Shown: positions 7,393-16,200 of the stretch, piece after piece
How the letters are laid out: every line of letters begins with the position of its first letter
Numbering within the stretch: position 1 is the stretch's first letter
Assembly: GCA_046303115.1 (NCBI GenBank)
Contig: JBKCGZ010000001.1
Location: forward strand, 1-23,793
Reading direction: 5' to 3'
Length of the DNA stretch: 23,793 bases
Origin: CAINEC01 sp046303115
GTDB lineage: Bacteria; Bacteroidota; Bacteroidia; AKYH767-A; OLB10
Made by a program: the position numbers and the translations under genes
The notes under the pieces: generated by a model
What the model was told of the DNA's origin: nothing
The model's database searches: none
The model's input: only the letters and a program-made list of their open reading frames with translations

Positions 7393-8622
7393 ATGCATTC
7401 GAATACACTATCGCCATTAAGCACAGAAGCCATCCAATTAGAAGATCAATATGGAGCACATAACTACCATCCTATTCCAGTTGTTTTAACAAAAGGAGAA
7501 GGTGTTTATGTTTGGGATGTTGATGGTAAGCGTTACTATGATTTTCTTTCTGCTTATTCGGCGGTTAACCAAGGTCATTGTCATCCGAAGATTATTGCAG
7601 CAATGATGGAGCAAGCTTCCAAACTGACATTAACTTCTCGTGCTTTTCACAACGATGTTTTAGGTAAGTATGAAAAATTTTTGACTGAATTATTGGGGTA
7701 TGACAAATTACTTCCAATGAATACAGGGGTTGAAGGCGGCGAAACGGCAATTAAGTTAGCTCGTCGTTGGGGATACGAAGTAAAAGGTATTGAGAAGAAT
7801 AAAGCTAAAGTCATTTTTGCTGAGGGGAATTTTTGGGGAAGAACATTAGCCGCTGTTTCATCATCGAATGACCCGTCGAGTTATAATGGATATGGCCCTT
7901 ATATGCCAGGTTTTGAATTAATCCCTTACAATGATTTAGCAGCATTAGAAAACGCCATCAGTGATCCAAATGTTGCTGCGTTTATGGTGGAGCCTATTCA
8001 AGGAGAAGCGGGTGTTATTGTACCACACGAAGGTTATTTGAAAGGTGTTTCTGAACTATGTAAAAAATACAACGTGCTTTTTATAGCCGATGAAGTTCAG
8101 ACGGGAATTGCTAGAACAGGAAAAATGTTAGCCTGCGATCACGAAGGCGTAAAACCAGATATTTTAGTTTTAGGTAAAGCATTATCAGGTGGAACAATGC
8201 CTGTATCTGCTGTGTTAGCAAGCAATGAAATCATGCTAACTATCAAGCCGGGTGAACACGGAAGTACGTATGGCGGAAATCCATTAGCTTGTGCAGTTGC
8301 AATTGCGGCTATGCAGGTCGTTATAGATGAGAAATTGTCTGAAAATGCTGAACGATTAGGTGAAGTATTAAGAGCGGGATTAAGCGAAATAAAATCAGAT
8401 CGAGTAACTGCAGTGAGAGGAAAAGGATTATTAAATGCAATTGTTATTCAAGAGAAAGATGGTATTGATGCGTGGGATGTTTGCTTGAAATTAAAAGAAA
8501 GAGGCTTGCTTGCAAAACCAACGCATGGAGATATTATTCGCTTTGCACCTCCATTAGTGATAAACGAAGAGCAGCTGAAAGAATGCATTCAGATAATCAA
8601 AGACACGATAGAAAGTTTATAA
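7393..8622 (+). CDS. rocD: Ornithine aminotransferase
   Basis: A PLP-dependent enzyme converting ornithine and 2-oxoglutarate to glutamate-5-semialdehyde and glutamate, linking arginine breakdown with proline and glutamate. The 409 residues align without gaps that I can see to the human enzyme with an offset of 30. The PLP lysine is K262 (LVLGKALSGG), with D233 in IADEVQTG binding the pyridine nitrogen. The substrate-site residues known from human OAT are all present: Y25 (GAHNYHP), Y55 (SAYSAVNQGHCHP), R150 (NFWGR) and E205 (PIQGEAG), the last being the gate glutamate that distinguishes ornithine from GABA aminotransferases. This makes OAT a far better call than acetylornithine aminotransferase. 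It has its own -7 element and a strong terminator, so it is probably transcribed alone. Cytoplasmic. Confidence 0.96.
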   Translation: MHSNTLSPLSTEAIQLEDQYGAHNYHPIPVVLTKGEGVYVWDVDGKRYYDFLSAYSAVNQGHCHPKIIAAMMEQASKLTLTSRAFHNDVLGKYEKFLTELLGYDKLLPMNTGVEGGETAIKLARRWGYEVKGIEKNKAKVIFAEGNFWGRTLAAVSSSNDPSSYNGYGPYMPGFELIPYNDLAALENAISDPNVAAFMVEPIQGEAGVIVPHEGYLKGVSELCKKYNVLFIADEVQTGIARTGKMLACDHEGVKPDILVLGKALSGGTMPVSAVLASNEIMLTIKPGEHGSTYGGNPLACAVAIAAMQVVIDEKLSENAERLGEVLRAGLSEIKSDRVTAVRGKGLLNAIVIQEKDGIDAWDVCLKLKERGLLAKPTHGDIIRFAPPLVINEEQLKECIQIIKDTIESL

Positions 8623-8623
8623 T

Positions 8624-8659
8624 AAAAACGCCCTGAAGCATTCACTACAGGGCGTTTTT
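8624..8659. terminator. Bidirectional terminator between rocD and the DUF4199 gene
   Basis: A perfect 12-bp stem, AAAAACGCCCTG (8624-8635) with CAGGGCGTTTTT (8648-8659), and a 12-base loop. A and T tracts flank it symmetrically, so it can work for both convergent genes. Confidence 0.9.
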
Positions 8660-8680
8660 GTTTCTTTCATTTTTCTTCAA

Positions 8681-9187
8681 TTAAGCTATCTCATTTGGAT
8701 TTGGCTTCTTCATGATGAACGCCATGATAACTGCAACTATTGATGAGAAAAACAATGAACCCAATACACCCGTTAATAACATCATTTCTGGGGTTGTCCA
8801 ATTTTCAATCATTTTAATACTCTGATCAATGACATCATCCGTCATTCCTTTCTTTTGCATTTGGATGATTGCTTGATCTAAAACAAATTTAACATAACCC
8901 GTATCAATAAATTTTACTTGCACATAAAAGAAAATAGAAGATAAAACGCCCCCTATTAAACCGATAGAAAGGCCTCCCTTAAATATTTTGGAGAAAGTAA
9001 TAAATCCTCCATTTTCGGCCTTAACATCTTTCACTAATTGAACAGTAAAATAAGCAAGAACTGCCAATGTCAAATAATTTAACGAACCTGCTGATGGCAT
9101 ACGATTCAATTCTGTTACATACATTACTAACATCAATAGTATTGAAAACCCTCCGTAATATAGTCCGTAACTAACCTCTCTTTTCAT
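8681..9187 (-). CDS. DUF4199 family inner-membrane protein
   Basis: Taking the ATG at 9185-9187 gives 168 residues beginning MKREVSYGLYYGGFSILLM, the standard DUF4199 opening. The frame is open for 40 codons further upstream, but that part has no family character and runs into the divergent gene, so I reject it. Four hydrophobic segments are visible, at about residues 8-27, 36-52, 70-92 and 137-160. Between the third and fourth is a loop of about 45 residues with VKFVLDQAIIQMQKKGMTDD, the acidic/amphipathic loop typical of the family. DUF4199 is widespread in Bacteroidota and its role is unknown; a membrane-scaffold or transport-accessory role would be a guess. It is divergent from the trypsin-like protease gene with 39 bases between the starts. 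Confidence 0.85.
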   Translation of the reverse strand: MKREVSYGLYYGGFSILLMLVMYVTELNRMPSAGSLNYLTLAVLAYFTVQLVKDVKAENGGFITFSKIFKGGLSIGLIGGVLSSIFFYVQVKFIDTGYVKFVLDQAIIQMQKKGMTDDVIDQSIKMIENWTTPEMMLLTGVLGSLFFSSIVAVIMAFIMKKPNPNEIA

Positions 9188-9213
9188 AAGTTTGTGTGTT
9201 TTGATTTCGGATG

Positions 9214-9221
9214 TAAAAATA
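9214..9221 (-). promoter_or_regulatory. Candidate -7 promoter element for the DUF4199 gene
   Basis: Minus-strand TATTTTTA, 26 bases before the ATG at 9187. The TTTA variant and the slightly long spacing make this weaker than the TTTG elements. It overlaps the leader of the divergent protease gene. Confidence 0.3.
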
Positions 9222-9226
9222 GAAAA

Positions 9227-10111
9227 ATGTTTGTAAGAGCGATTGAAGATATCAGCAGGTTCACAAAGCCTATCCATAGTATTATGCGATTGTATCCAAG
9301 CAATCATGTGATGCCAGGGTCGGCAACTTTATTTTTTGTGAATGATAATGGAGTTGCAATTACGTGCCGACATGTAGCTGAACAAATTCTTCAAACGGAG
9401 CATATTAATCAGCAATATCTCCTCTTTTCTCAAAGACGTTTTCGATTAAAGAACGACGAACATTATGATAACAACTTAAAAGACATTGAAGGCGAATTCA
9501 ACTTCAGAGACAATTCGATTGTTCAAATGAAGCAAAGCTTTTTAGGCTGCTTCGATAAAATCACTTCACTTGATTGTCATTTGCATCCTACTCAAGATTT
9601 AGCAATTTTGGTGTTTAAAGGATTTACTAAAATCTTGTATCAAGGACATGCTCGATTTAAGTCGGAAGATAACGATGTAAGACAAGGAAAACAGCTTTGC
9701 CGTTTAGGATTCCCATTTCCTGAGTTCAATAATTTCAAATACAACTACAAAACGGATGAAATTGAATGGACGAAAGAAGGTAATGCATGGTCGCCGAGTT
9801 TTCCAATTGATGGAATTGTCACGCGTATGCTTGCACCTAACGGAAAAATTGTAGGGATTGAAATGAGCTCCCCAGGGTTGCGAGGACAAAGTGGCGGACC
9901 GCTATTCGATCACGAGGGTGTCATTTATGGAATGCAAAGTTCTACGAAGCATTTACATCTTGGTTTTGACTTGGTTGACTATGAAAGTCCATTTGGTAGT
10001 GAAGTCAAAAAAGTAAGCAACTCCCCTTTTCTACATGTAGGACAATGCGTACATGCATCTGTGATTAAGGAGTTTTTACGCCTCCATAATGTTGAATTCT
10101 TCGAAGATTAA
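9227..10111 (+). CDS. Trypsin-like serine protease domain protein, no signal peptide
   Basis: With the ATG at 9227 the product has 294 residues. An in-frame ATG at 9194 would add 11 residues, but that would leave only 6 bases between it and the divergent start. The chymotrypsin-fold triad is visible: H49 in GVAITCRHVAEQ (the TxxHV of S1 proteases), D124 in TQDLAILVF, and S222 in GLRGQSGGPLFDHEG, the classical GxSGGP oxyanion-hole motif. A loop insertion of about 55 residues between His and Asp (SQRRFRLKNDEHYDNNL...) is charged. There is no signal peptide, membrane anchor, PDZ domain or sorting domain, unlike HtrA/Deg proteases, so it probably acts in the cytoplasm. After the protease domain a short helix (SVIKEFLRLHNVEFFED) ends the protein. 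Substrate unknown. Upstream I see no TAnnTTTG; 91 bases separate it from ychF. Confidence 0.85.
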   Translation: MFVRAIEDISRFTKPIHSIMRLYPSNHVMPGSATLFFVNDNGVAITCRHVAEQILQTEHINQQYLLFSQRRFRLKNDEHYDNNLKDIEGEFNFRDNSIVQMKQSFLGCFDKITSLDCHLHPTQDLAILVFKGFTKILYQGHARFKSEDNDVRQGKQLCRLGFPFPEFNNFKYNYKTDEIEWTKEGNAWSPSFPIDGIVTRMLAPNGKIVGIEMSSPGLRGQSGGPLFDHEGVIYGMQSSTKHLHLGFDLVDYESPFGSEVKKVSNSPFLHVGQCVHASVIKEFLRLHNVEFFED

Positions 10112-10175
10112 ATTAAATATCCCGATTCTCTGTTTTTAGAGATGAAATAAGGTCTAATTATTCCTTTTTTTAAAT

Positions 10176-10183
10176 TATTTTTG
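10176..10183 (+). promoter_or_regulatory. Candidate -7 promoter element for ychF
   Basis: TATTTTTG matches TAnnTTTG, 19 bases before the ATG at 10203. Confidence 0.5.
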
Positions 10184-10202
10184 CAGACTTAAAATTTGAA
10201 TC

Positions 10203-11303
10203 ATGGGATTAAAATGCGGGATTGTTGGATTACCCAACGTTGGAAAATCGACTTTATTTAATTGTTTATCGAATGCAAAGGCTGTTGCAGCCAATTTTCC
10301 ATTCTGTACGATTGAGCCAAACATTGGGGTTATTACAGTACCAGACGATCGTTTGAATGAATTAGAAAGGTTAGTAAAACCACAACGTGTAGTTCCTACG
10401 ACTGTGGAAATTGTAGATATCGCAGGACTTGTTCGCGGAGCAAGTAAAGGAGAAGGACTAGGAAATCAGTTTTTAGGAAATATTCGCGAGTGCGATGCAA
10501 TCTTACACGTATTACGTTGCTTTGACGATCCGAATGTGGTGCACGTTGATGGACAGGTAAATCCTGTACGAGATAAAGAAACAATCGATATCGAACTTCA
10601 ATTAAAAGATTTAGAAACGATTGAAAAGAGAATGCAGCGCATTGAAAAAGCTGCCAAGGTGGGTTCAGATAAAGACGCAAAGAAAACATTCGAAATTTAT
10701 TTGACTTTAAAAGGTCATTTAGAAAAAGGATTATCGGCTCGCTCTGCTCCTCTTTCAGAAGAAGAATGGAAGATAGTTGAAGACTTAATGTTGTTAACGA
10801 CGAAGCCTGTACTTTACGTTTGTAATGTTGATGAAGGGTCTGTTGTAAATGGCAATCAGCATGTAGATGCCGTTCGCAAAGCTATTGAAGGTGAGAATGC
10901 AGATATTTTAATTATTGCTGCTGCTATTGAAGCGGACATTTCTCAATTAGAAAGTTTCGACGATAGAAAAGCATTTTTAGATGATTTAGGATTAACAGAA
11001 TCTGGCGTTGCGAAGTTGATTAAAGCAGCGTATCAATTATTAAAACTACAAACCTATTTTACTGCAGGTGAAAAAGAAGTTCGTGCCTGGACTATCCACG
11101 AAGGAATGACAGCGCCACAAGCGGCGAGTGTAATTCATACTGATTTTGAAAAAGGATTTATCAGAGCGGAAGTAATTCACTATGATGATTTCTTAAAATA
11201 TGGATCTGAATCAGGCTGTCGCGATGCTGGTAAACTTGCCGTAGAGGGTAAAGAATACATTGTGCAGGATGGCGATTTAATGCATTTCAGATTTAACGTA
11301 TAA
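10203..11303 (+). CDS. ychF: Redox-regulated ATPase YchF (OBG family)
   Basis: A conserved Obg-family P-loop NTPase that binds ribosomes and takes part in stress responses. The G1 loop is GLPNVGKST (9-17). G2 lies around NFPFCTIEPNIGV, and G3 is DIAGLVRGASKGEGLGNQF, starting at D72. The G4 position reads NVDE (208-211) rather than NKxD; in this family that change gives ATP preference over GTP, so the protein is an ATPase by family knowledge. The region of about 125-195 is the helical coiled-coil insert, and residues from about 281 form the TGS domain (QTYFTAGEKEVRAWTIHEG). The end, DGDLMHFRFNV, is typical. At 366 residues the length is standard. yebC starts 34 bases downstream, so the two may share a transcript, but yebC also has a possible -7 element. 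Confidence 0.96.
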   Translation: MGLKCGIVGLPNVGKSTLFNCLSNAKAVAANFPFCTIEPNIGVITVPDDRLNELERLVKPQRVVPTTVEIVDIAGLVRGASKGEGLGNQFLGNIRECDAILHVLRCFDDPNVVHVDGQVNPVRDKETIDIELQLKDLETIEKRMQRIEKAAKVGSDKDAKKTFEIYLTLKGHLEKGLSARSAPLSEEEWKIVEDLMLLTTKPVLYVCNVDEGSVVNGNQHVDAVRKAIEGENADILIIAAAIEADISQLESFDDRKAFLDDLGLTESGVAKLIKAAYQLLKLQTYFTAGEKEVRAWTIHEGMTAPQAASVIHTDFEKGFIRAEVIHYDDFLKYGSESGCRDAGKLAVEGKEYIVQDGDLMHFRFNV

Positions 11304-11308
11304 ACGAT

Positions 11309-11316
11309 TATATTTA
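11309..11316 (+). promoter_or_regulatory. Candidate -7 promoter element for the yebC-family gene
   Basis: TATATTTA, a TTTA variant, 21 bases before the ATG at 11338 and just after the ychF stop. The spacing matches the other genes, but the sequence is common in AT-rich DNA. Confidence 0.3.
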
Positions 11317-11337
11317 ACCTTATAAATTAAGCTCACT

Positions 11338-12054
11338 ATGGGACGCGCATTTGAAAAAAGGAAACATAAAATATTTGCGAACAACGCAAAAAATGCAAGA
11401 GCATTTACTCGTATAGGAAAAGAGATTGCCATTGCTGTAAAATTAGGAGGGTCTAGTCCTGATGGAAACCCACGTTTAAGAATGGTTATGCAAAATGCGA
11501 AAGCGTTGAACATGCCAAAGGACCGTGTAGAAGCAGCTATTAATCGCGCAGCAGCGAAAGATGCAAAAGCGATGGATGAAGTAATCTTTGAAGGATATGG
11601 TCCACATGGTGTTGCTGTATTAGTTGAAACGGCAACGGATAACAATACGCGTACGGTTGCAAATATCCGCATGTATTTTAACCGTGCAGAAGGTTCATTA
11701 GGCAAGACTGGATCATTAGATTTCATCTTTAACCGCAAAGGAATTTTCACGATTGAAAAAGGCACTCGCACATTAGAAGATTTAGAATTAGAACTAATCG
11801 ACTATGGTGCAGAAGAGTTTGAATCAGATGAAAACGAAGTAGCTGTCTATACTTCCTTCTCTGATTTTGGTCCGATGCAAAAAGCATTAGAAGAAAAAGG
11901 AATTACAATCATCAGTGCGGAACTAGATCGCATTCCTGCAACCTACGCAGAAGTAGATGATGCGCAACGTGCAGAAGTTATGAAGATGATTGAAAAGATT
12001 GAAGAAGATGAAGACGTGCAGAATGTATTTCACAATATGCGTGAAGAAGAATAA
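11338..12054 (+). CDS. yebC: YebC/PmpR/TACO1 family protein
   Basis: A 238-residue protein of the universal YebC/TACO1 family. The first domain begins MGRAFEKRKHKIFANNAKNA and carries FTRIGKEIAIAVKLGG and the conserved sequence NPRLRMVMQNAKALNMPKDRVEAAI. VIFEGYGPHGVAVLVETATDNNTRT marks the start of the second domain, and KTGSLDFIFNRKGIF is the typical domain-III segment. The end (MIEKIEEDEDVQNVFHN) is also standard. Members were long annotated as transcription regulators; mitochondrial TACO1 and, more recently, bacterial homologues act as translation factors, notably on proline-rich stretches. Both labels come from homologues, not from this sequence. Its position directly after ychF, another ribosome-associated factor, fits a translation role. 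It ends at a strong hairpin. Confidence 0.95.
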   Translation: MGRAFEKRKHKIFANNAKNARAFTRIGKEIAIAVKLGGSSPDGNPRLRMVMQNAKALNMPKDRVEAAINRAAAKDAKAMDEVIFEGYGPHGVAVLVETATDNNTRTVANIRMYFNRAEGSLGKTGSLDFIFNRKGIFTIEKGTRTLEDLELELIDYGAEEFESDENEVAVYTSFSDFGPMQKALEEKGITIISAELDRIPATYAEVDDAQRAEVMKMIEKIEEDEDVQNVFHNMREEE

Positions 12055-12074
12055 ATAGAAATTTATCGATAAAT

Positions 12075-12112
12075 AAAAACGGGCCGTAGAATTTACTACA
12101 GCCCGTTTTTTT
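12075..12112. terminator. Bidirectional terminator between yebC and the LytTR regulator gene
   Basis: AAAAACGGGC (12075-12084) pairs with GCCCGTTTTT (12101-12110); after one C-A mismatch, GTAG (12086-12089) pairs with CTAC (12096-12099), leaving a 6-base loop. T tracts occur on both strands. Confidence 0.9.
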
Positions 12113-12127
12113 ATTAGGTAATAGCTA

Positions 12128-13258
12128 CTATAAAAAATTCAAGCGCGACATAAACACATCTTTATAGGACTTTCCAATTGGTATTGTTTTATCTCCGATA
12201 AGAACAGAGTTTTCATCGAGCACAGTAATTTTTTCAAGAGGGATAATAAAAGAACGGTGTACACGTAAGAATTTAGAAGATGGTAATTTCATCTCTACAT
12301 CTTTCATTGTTGAGTGAATGATAAACTGATCTGTATTCGTTTGAATAATTACATAATTATCCATTGCCTGAATCCATTGCACATTATCTAAATATACTTT
12401 TACCAGCATCGAACCTTTCTTCACAAAAAAAGAATTTTGTACCACCTGATTGTCCATTACAGTAGATGGTGCGACTTGCGCAGCAGTAGGCGATGAAGAA
12501 TCGGCAGCATCAGTAATCACCATTGCAAGACCAAGAAAATTATCCTTCTCATCACGCACGGCTGAAGCGGTAATATTACAAGGAATGTTACTATTGTCTT
12601 TTTTAATTATCACATATGAATTTGATAGGGAAAAAACATTATCCCTTACAACCATACTTTTCAAATCACCTTTTGTTATTGATATGCCACCCTCTTTTTC
12701 TATTCCAATCAAAGAATAAATATCTAATCCAATTGAATCCATTCCACTTAATCCGCCGCAAATAGACAATGCTTTTTCATTGATATAATTTATACGTAAA
12801 TCCTGATCAGTAACAAAAACTGCATTTTCAATTTTCCCCAATGCGTTTGAAAGTCGTTGTTCTGACAAACGCAATTCACGATCTTTAGAAAACTTGAAGA
12901 GTGCCATTTCAACAGTTGTTTTCAAATCACCTTCATTGAAAGGTTTCACAAGGTATCCATAAGGCTCTGTTACTTTTGCTCTATCAATTGTATCCTGATC
13001 AACAAAAGAAGTTAGGAAAATGACAGGGATATCATATCGATCTTTGATATGTTCTGCGATATGCACTCCATCTTGCTCTCCTTTTAATTTAACATCTAAA
13101 AAAACAATATCTGGCTCCACCTCTTCTAATTTTTCGTATGCTGATACTGCCGAAGATGCTGTTGCAGGTACTTCATATCCTAATTTTTCAAGTGTACGTT
13201 GTATATCTTTAGCAACGATGCTTTCGTCTTCAACAACAAGAATTCTGATTTTGCTCAT
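12128..13258 (-). CDS. Response regulator, REC-PAS-LytTR
   Basis: A 376-residue regulator and the probable partner of the kinase encoded 9 bases upstream. Residues 1-125 are a receiver domain with acidic pocket E10/D11, phospho-acceptor D55 (IVFLDVKLKG), T83 and K105 (YLVKPFNEGD). Residues 138-252 form a PAS domain (LGKIENAVFVTDQDLRINYIN ... FLGLAMVITD), so the regulator may sense a ligand or dimerise through it. A Ser/Thr/Ala-rich linker leads to the LytTR DNA-binding domain at 277-374, with VQWIQAMDNYV, FLRVHRSFII and IPIGKSYKDVF. LytTR proteins bind short direct repeats in promoters. The PAS between REC and LytTR is less common than plain REC-LytTR. Targets are unknown; the divergent T9SS genes at 16831 and 18434 are candidates by position only. 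Confidence 0.93.
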   Translation of the reverse strand: MSKIRILVVEDESIVAKDIQRTLEKLGYEVPATASSAVSAYEKLEEVEPDIVFLDVKLKGEQDGVHIAEHIKDRYDIPVIFLTSFVDQDTIDRAKVTEPYGYLVKPFNEGDLKTTVEMALFKFSKDRELRLSEQRLSNALGKIENAVFVTDQDLRINYINEKALSICGGLSGMDSIGLDIYSLIGIEKEGGISITKGDLKSMVVRDNVFSLSNSYVIIKKDNSNIPCNITASAVRDEKDNFLGLAMVITDAADSSSPTAAQVAPSTVMDNQVVQNSFFVKKGSMLVKVYLDNVQWIQAMDNYVIIQTNTDQFIIHSTMKDVEMKLPSSKFLRVHRSFIIPLEKITVLDENSVLIGDKTIPIGKSYKDVFMSRLNFL

Positions 13259-13267
13259 AGTATAAAA

Positions 13268-16200
13268 TTAGCTAATGTTTTTAAAATTCAGTTTATATGT
13301 TAAGCCCTTATTTGGCGAAGTTACTAATTCCAATTTACCATCCAACTGATCCGATAATGCCTGTATTAACTGAAATCCTAATGAGTCAGCTGTTTCAAGA
13401 TTAAAATCAGCAGGAAGCCCTACTCCGTTATCATTTATTTCGAGATAATATTCGCCTTCACTTCTATTTTGTAAAATAATATAAATGCGCCCCTTGTCCT
13501 TACCGATGAACGCGTGTTTAAAGGAATTGGAAACAATTTCGTTAATAATTAATCCACAGGGAACAGCTGTATCAATGTCCAACTTTACATTTTCAATTTT
13601 AACATCTATAACAATTGAATTTGGATTAATCTTAAACGAAGAATAAAGATGTTCAATTAACTTTCGCGAATAATCATCAAAGTCGATTTGCGATATACCA
13701 TCAGACTGATAAAATCGTTCGTGAATAAGGGCCATACTTTTTATTCTATCCTGACCTTCTTTTAAAGCCTGGTACGCTTTATCATCATCAATATAACTTG
13801 TTTGTAGATTAAAAAGACTTATTATAATCTGGAGATTGTTTTTAACTCGATGATGAATCTCGCGTAGTAAAAGTCCTTTTTCCTCTAAAGCTGCTTTTAT
13901 TTGCTCCTCCATTTTCTTTCGAAGCGTTATATCAGTTTCAATAACAACAATATTTTTCAATTCACCTTGCTCATTAAAAATTGGAGTTAACGTAGATGAA
14001 AGCCAATAATGCTTACCTGATTTACTTAACACCTCCGATTCATAAACAATAGATTTCTTTTCTGTAATAATATCACTTATAAAAACTGCAACATCATTAT
14101 TAGAAGAAATCTCTTTTAACGAAACTCCTCTAACTTTTTTGTATTCTTCCAACGAATATTCAGTCAGCTTTTCAAAGCCAGTGTTAACCCATTCCAGTTG
14201 CTGATTATCATCAAAAATCAAAATAGCATTGTCGGTTTCGGAGGCTACAAGCGACAATTTTTCTAATTCACTGTTTTTGAACTGTAATTCTTTTGTTCTG
14301 TCTTCTACTTTATCTTCCAAAATCTCTTTTGCAATTCTCAATGTTCGTGTACGATAACGGTACCATAGGAATATTGAAGAAGATATTGTAACTATATAAA
14401 ATAAATATGCCCAAATAGTTTTATAGTAAGGCGCTTTTATTTCAAAAGCAAAAGTAACAGGCTTAGTATAGTCGTAACCGTTAGCGGTAGCCTGCACTTT
14501 AAAAGTATATTTCCCAGGAGGGATATTTGAATAGTTTGCAAAATTTGATTTAGTAAGCGGAGACCAATGATTATCGAAACCTTCTAAAAAATATCGATAG
14601 CGTAACTCCTCTGGTGCTGTAAGAAACACACCGCTGCAAATAAAATTTAAATTATTATCAGCATAGCCAAGAATTAAATCGACTGGCAATCCTGTATGAG
14701 AATTCACACTAAAATTTTTCTTTGACCAATCCACATCTTCAAAAAACAATTGAACCTTTGATAGTGATAAATTAGGGAGGTATGTTTTAATAAATCCTGT
14801 AGCTGGATTAAATCGGATAACCCCATTTACTGAACCCATCCAAATATTTCCTTCATTATCTTGCGCTGCTGCGTTTGTTTCTACGCCGTTATACCCATTA
14901 CTTTTGTTAATATGCTGTAATTGAACTTTTGCATTTTCTGAATACAATTTCCAGTCTAAACGATCAACTCCAACCGTTGTTCCAACCCATAGAAAATTAG
15001 CTTTATCAATTAATGTAAAGAGTACTTTGCTATTTGAAAGTCCATTATTTGCATCCAGCACCCATAATTTTTGTTGTTCAGGTTTTAAGTTGTTAAACAC
15101 AATTAATCCTAAATCATATCCTCCAATTATTATGGAACCTTTGTTATCACTTATTATGGAAGTAACTGGTGTTTTTTTTAAATTAAAAATATCATTGAAT
15201 GAAGTGGCGACATCATTATTAATTTGAAAAACACCTTTCATAGTACCAACCCAAAGTACATTGTTTTCGTCCTCAAATACAGTACGCACATTTTCATTTT
15301 TCAAACCATTGCGTGCATTCAGCAAATTGAGTTGTTGTCCAAAATATTTATATAAACCTTTATCCGTACCAAAGTAAACAGCACCAGAACTTGATTTTTC
15401 AATTGCATACACAATCGTATTTTGCAATTCAGCAATAGGATATACACATTTGTTTAACTTAATATCGTATAGTACGGGTCCGTTAGTTGTACCAAGCCAA
15501 ACTGATGAATTATTTTCTTTTTCAATCGACCAAACACTATTACTACTTAACTTTGTTGAAAGCACCTTGCCAGCTTTAATAATATTAAGTCCACCAGCGA
15601 GGGTACCTAAAAGTACTTGCCCCCCATCAGTATCATAATAAACAGAAAGAATATTATTACTTGGAAGTCCATCTTCTGCATTAAATGTAGCAAATCGATT
15701 ATTATCGTACTTATAAATTCCCATCCATGTACCAATCCAAAAGTTACCTTCTCGATCGCTCATTAAGCTAGTCACAATCTTACTATTAACCTTTTCGCCA
15801 AGCTGAATAACTTCAAACTTATTTCCTGCCCATTTTACTAGTCCTCCTCCATAAGTCCCAACCCAAAGTGTACCATTATCATCTTTTAAAAGCGATTCAA
15901 CTCTGTCATTGGGCAATCCGTTAACACTTGAGTAATTAGTAAATTTATTATCTTTTAAAATCGATAAACCGTCGTACGTACCAAACGCAAACTCCTCATT
16001 ACTTAGCTGTTCAATACAATAAACGATATTACTATTGAAACCTGCTACACCAGAAGAATAATTAATAAACTTATTATTAATATAAACAGACACTCCATTC
16101 GCTGTCGCAACCCATACCCTGCCAATCTGATCAGTTAGCAAATCAAAAATTATATTACTTGGAAGTCCATCTTGCACAGAATAATTGATAAATTTCTGTC

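Noticed and set aside
9188..9307. 40-residue N-terminal extension of the DUF4199 protein
   Set aside because: The family begins at MKREVSYG; the extension overlaps the divergent protease gene and is polar with no membrane character.
10122..10142. Short inverted repeat TCTCT/AGAGA between the protease gene and ychF
   Set aside because: Only about 5 bp of stem and no T-tract after it; too weak to call a terminator.
11277..11771. 164-codon minus-strand frame opposite yebC
   Set aside because: Antisense to a conserved full-length gene, without recognisable domain or signal.
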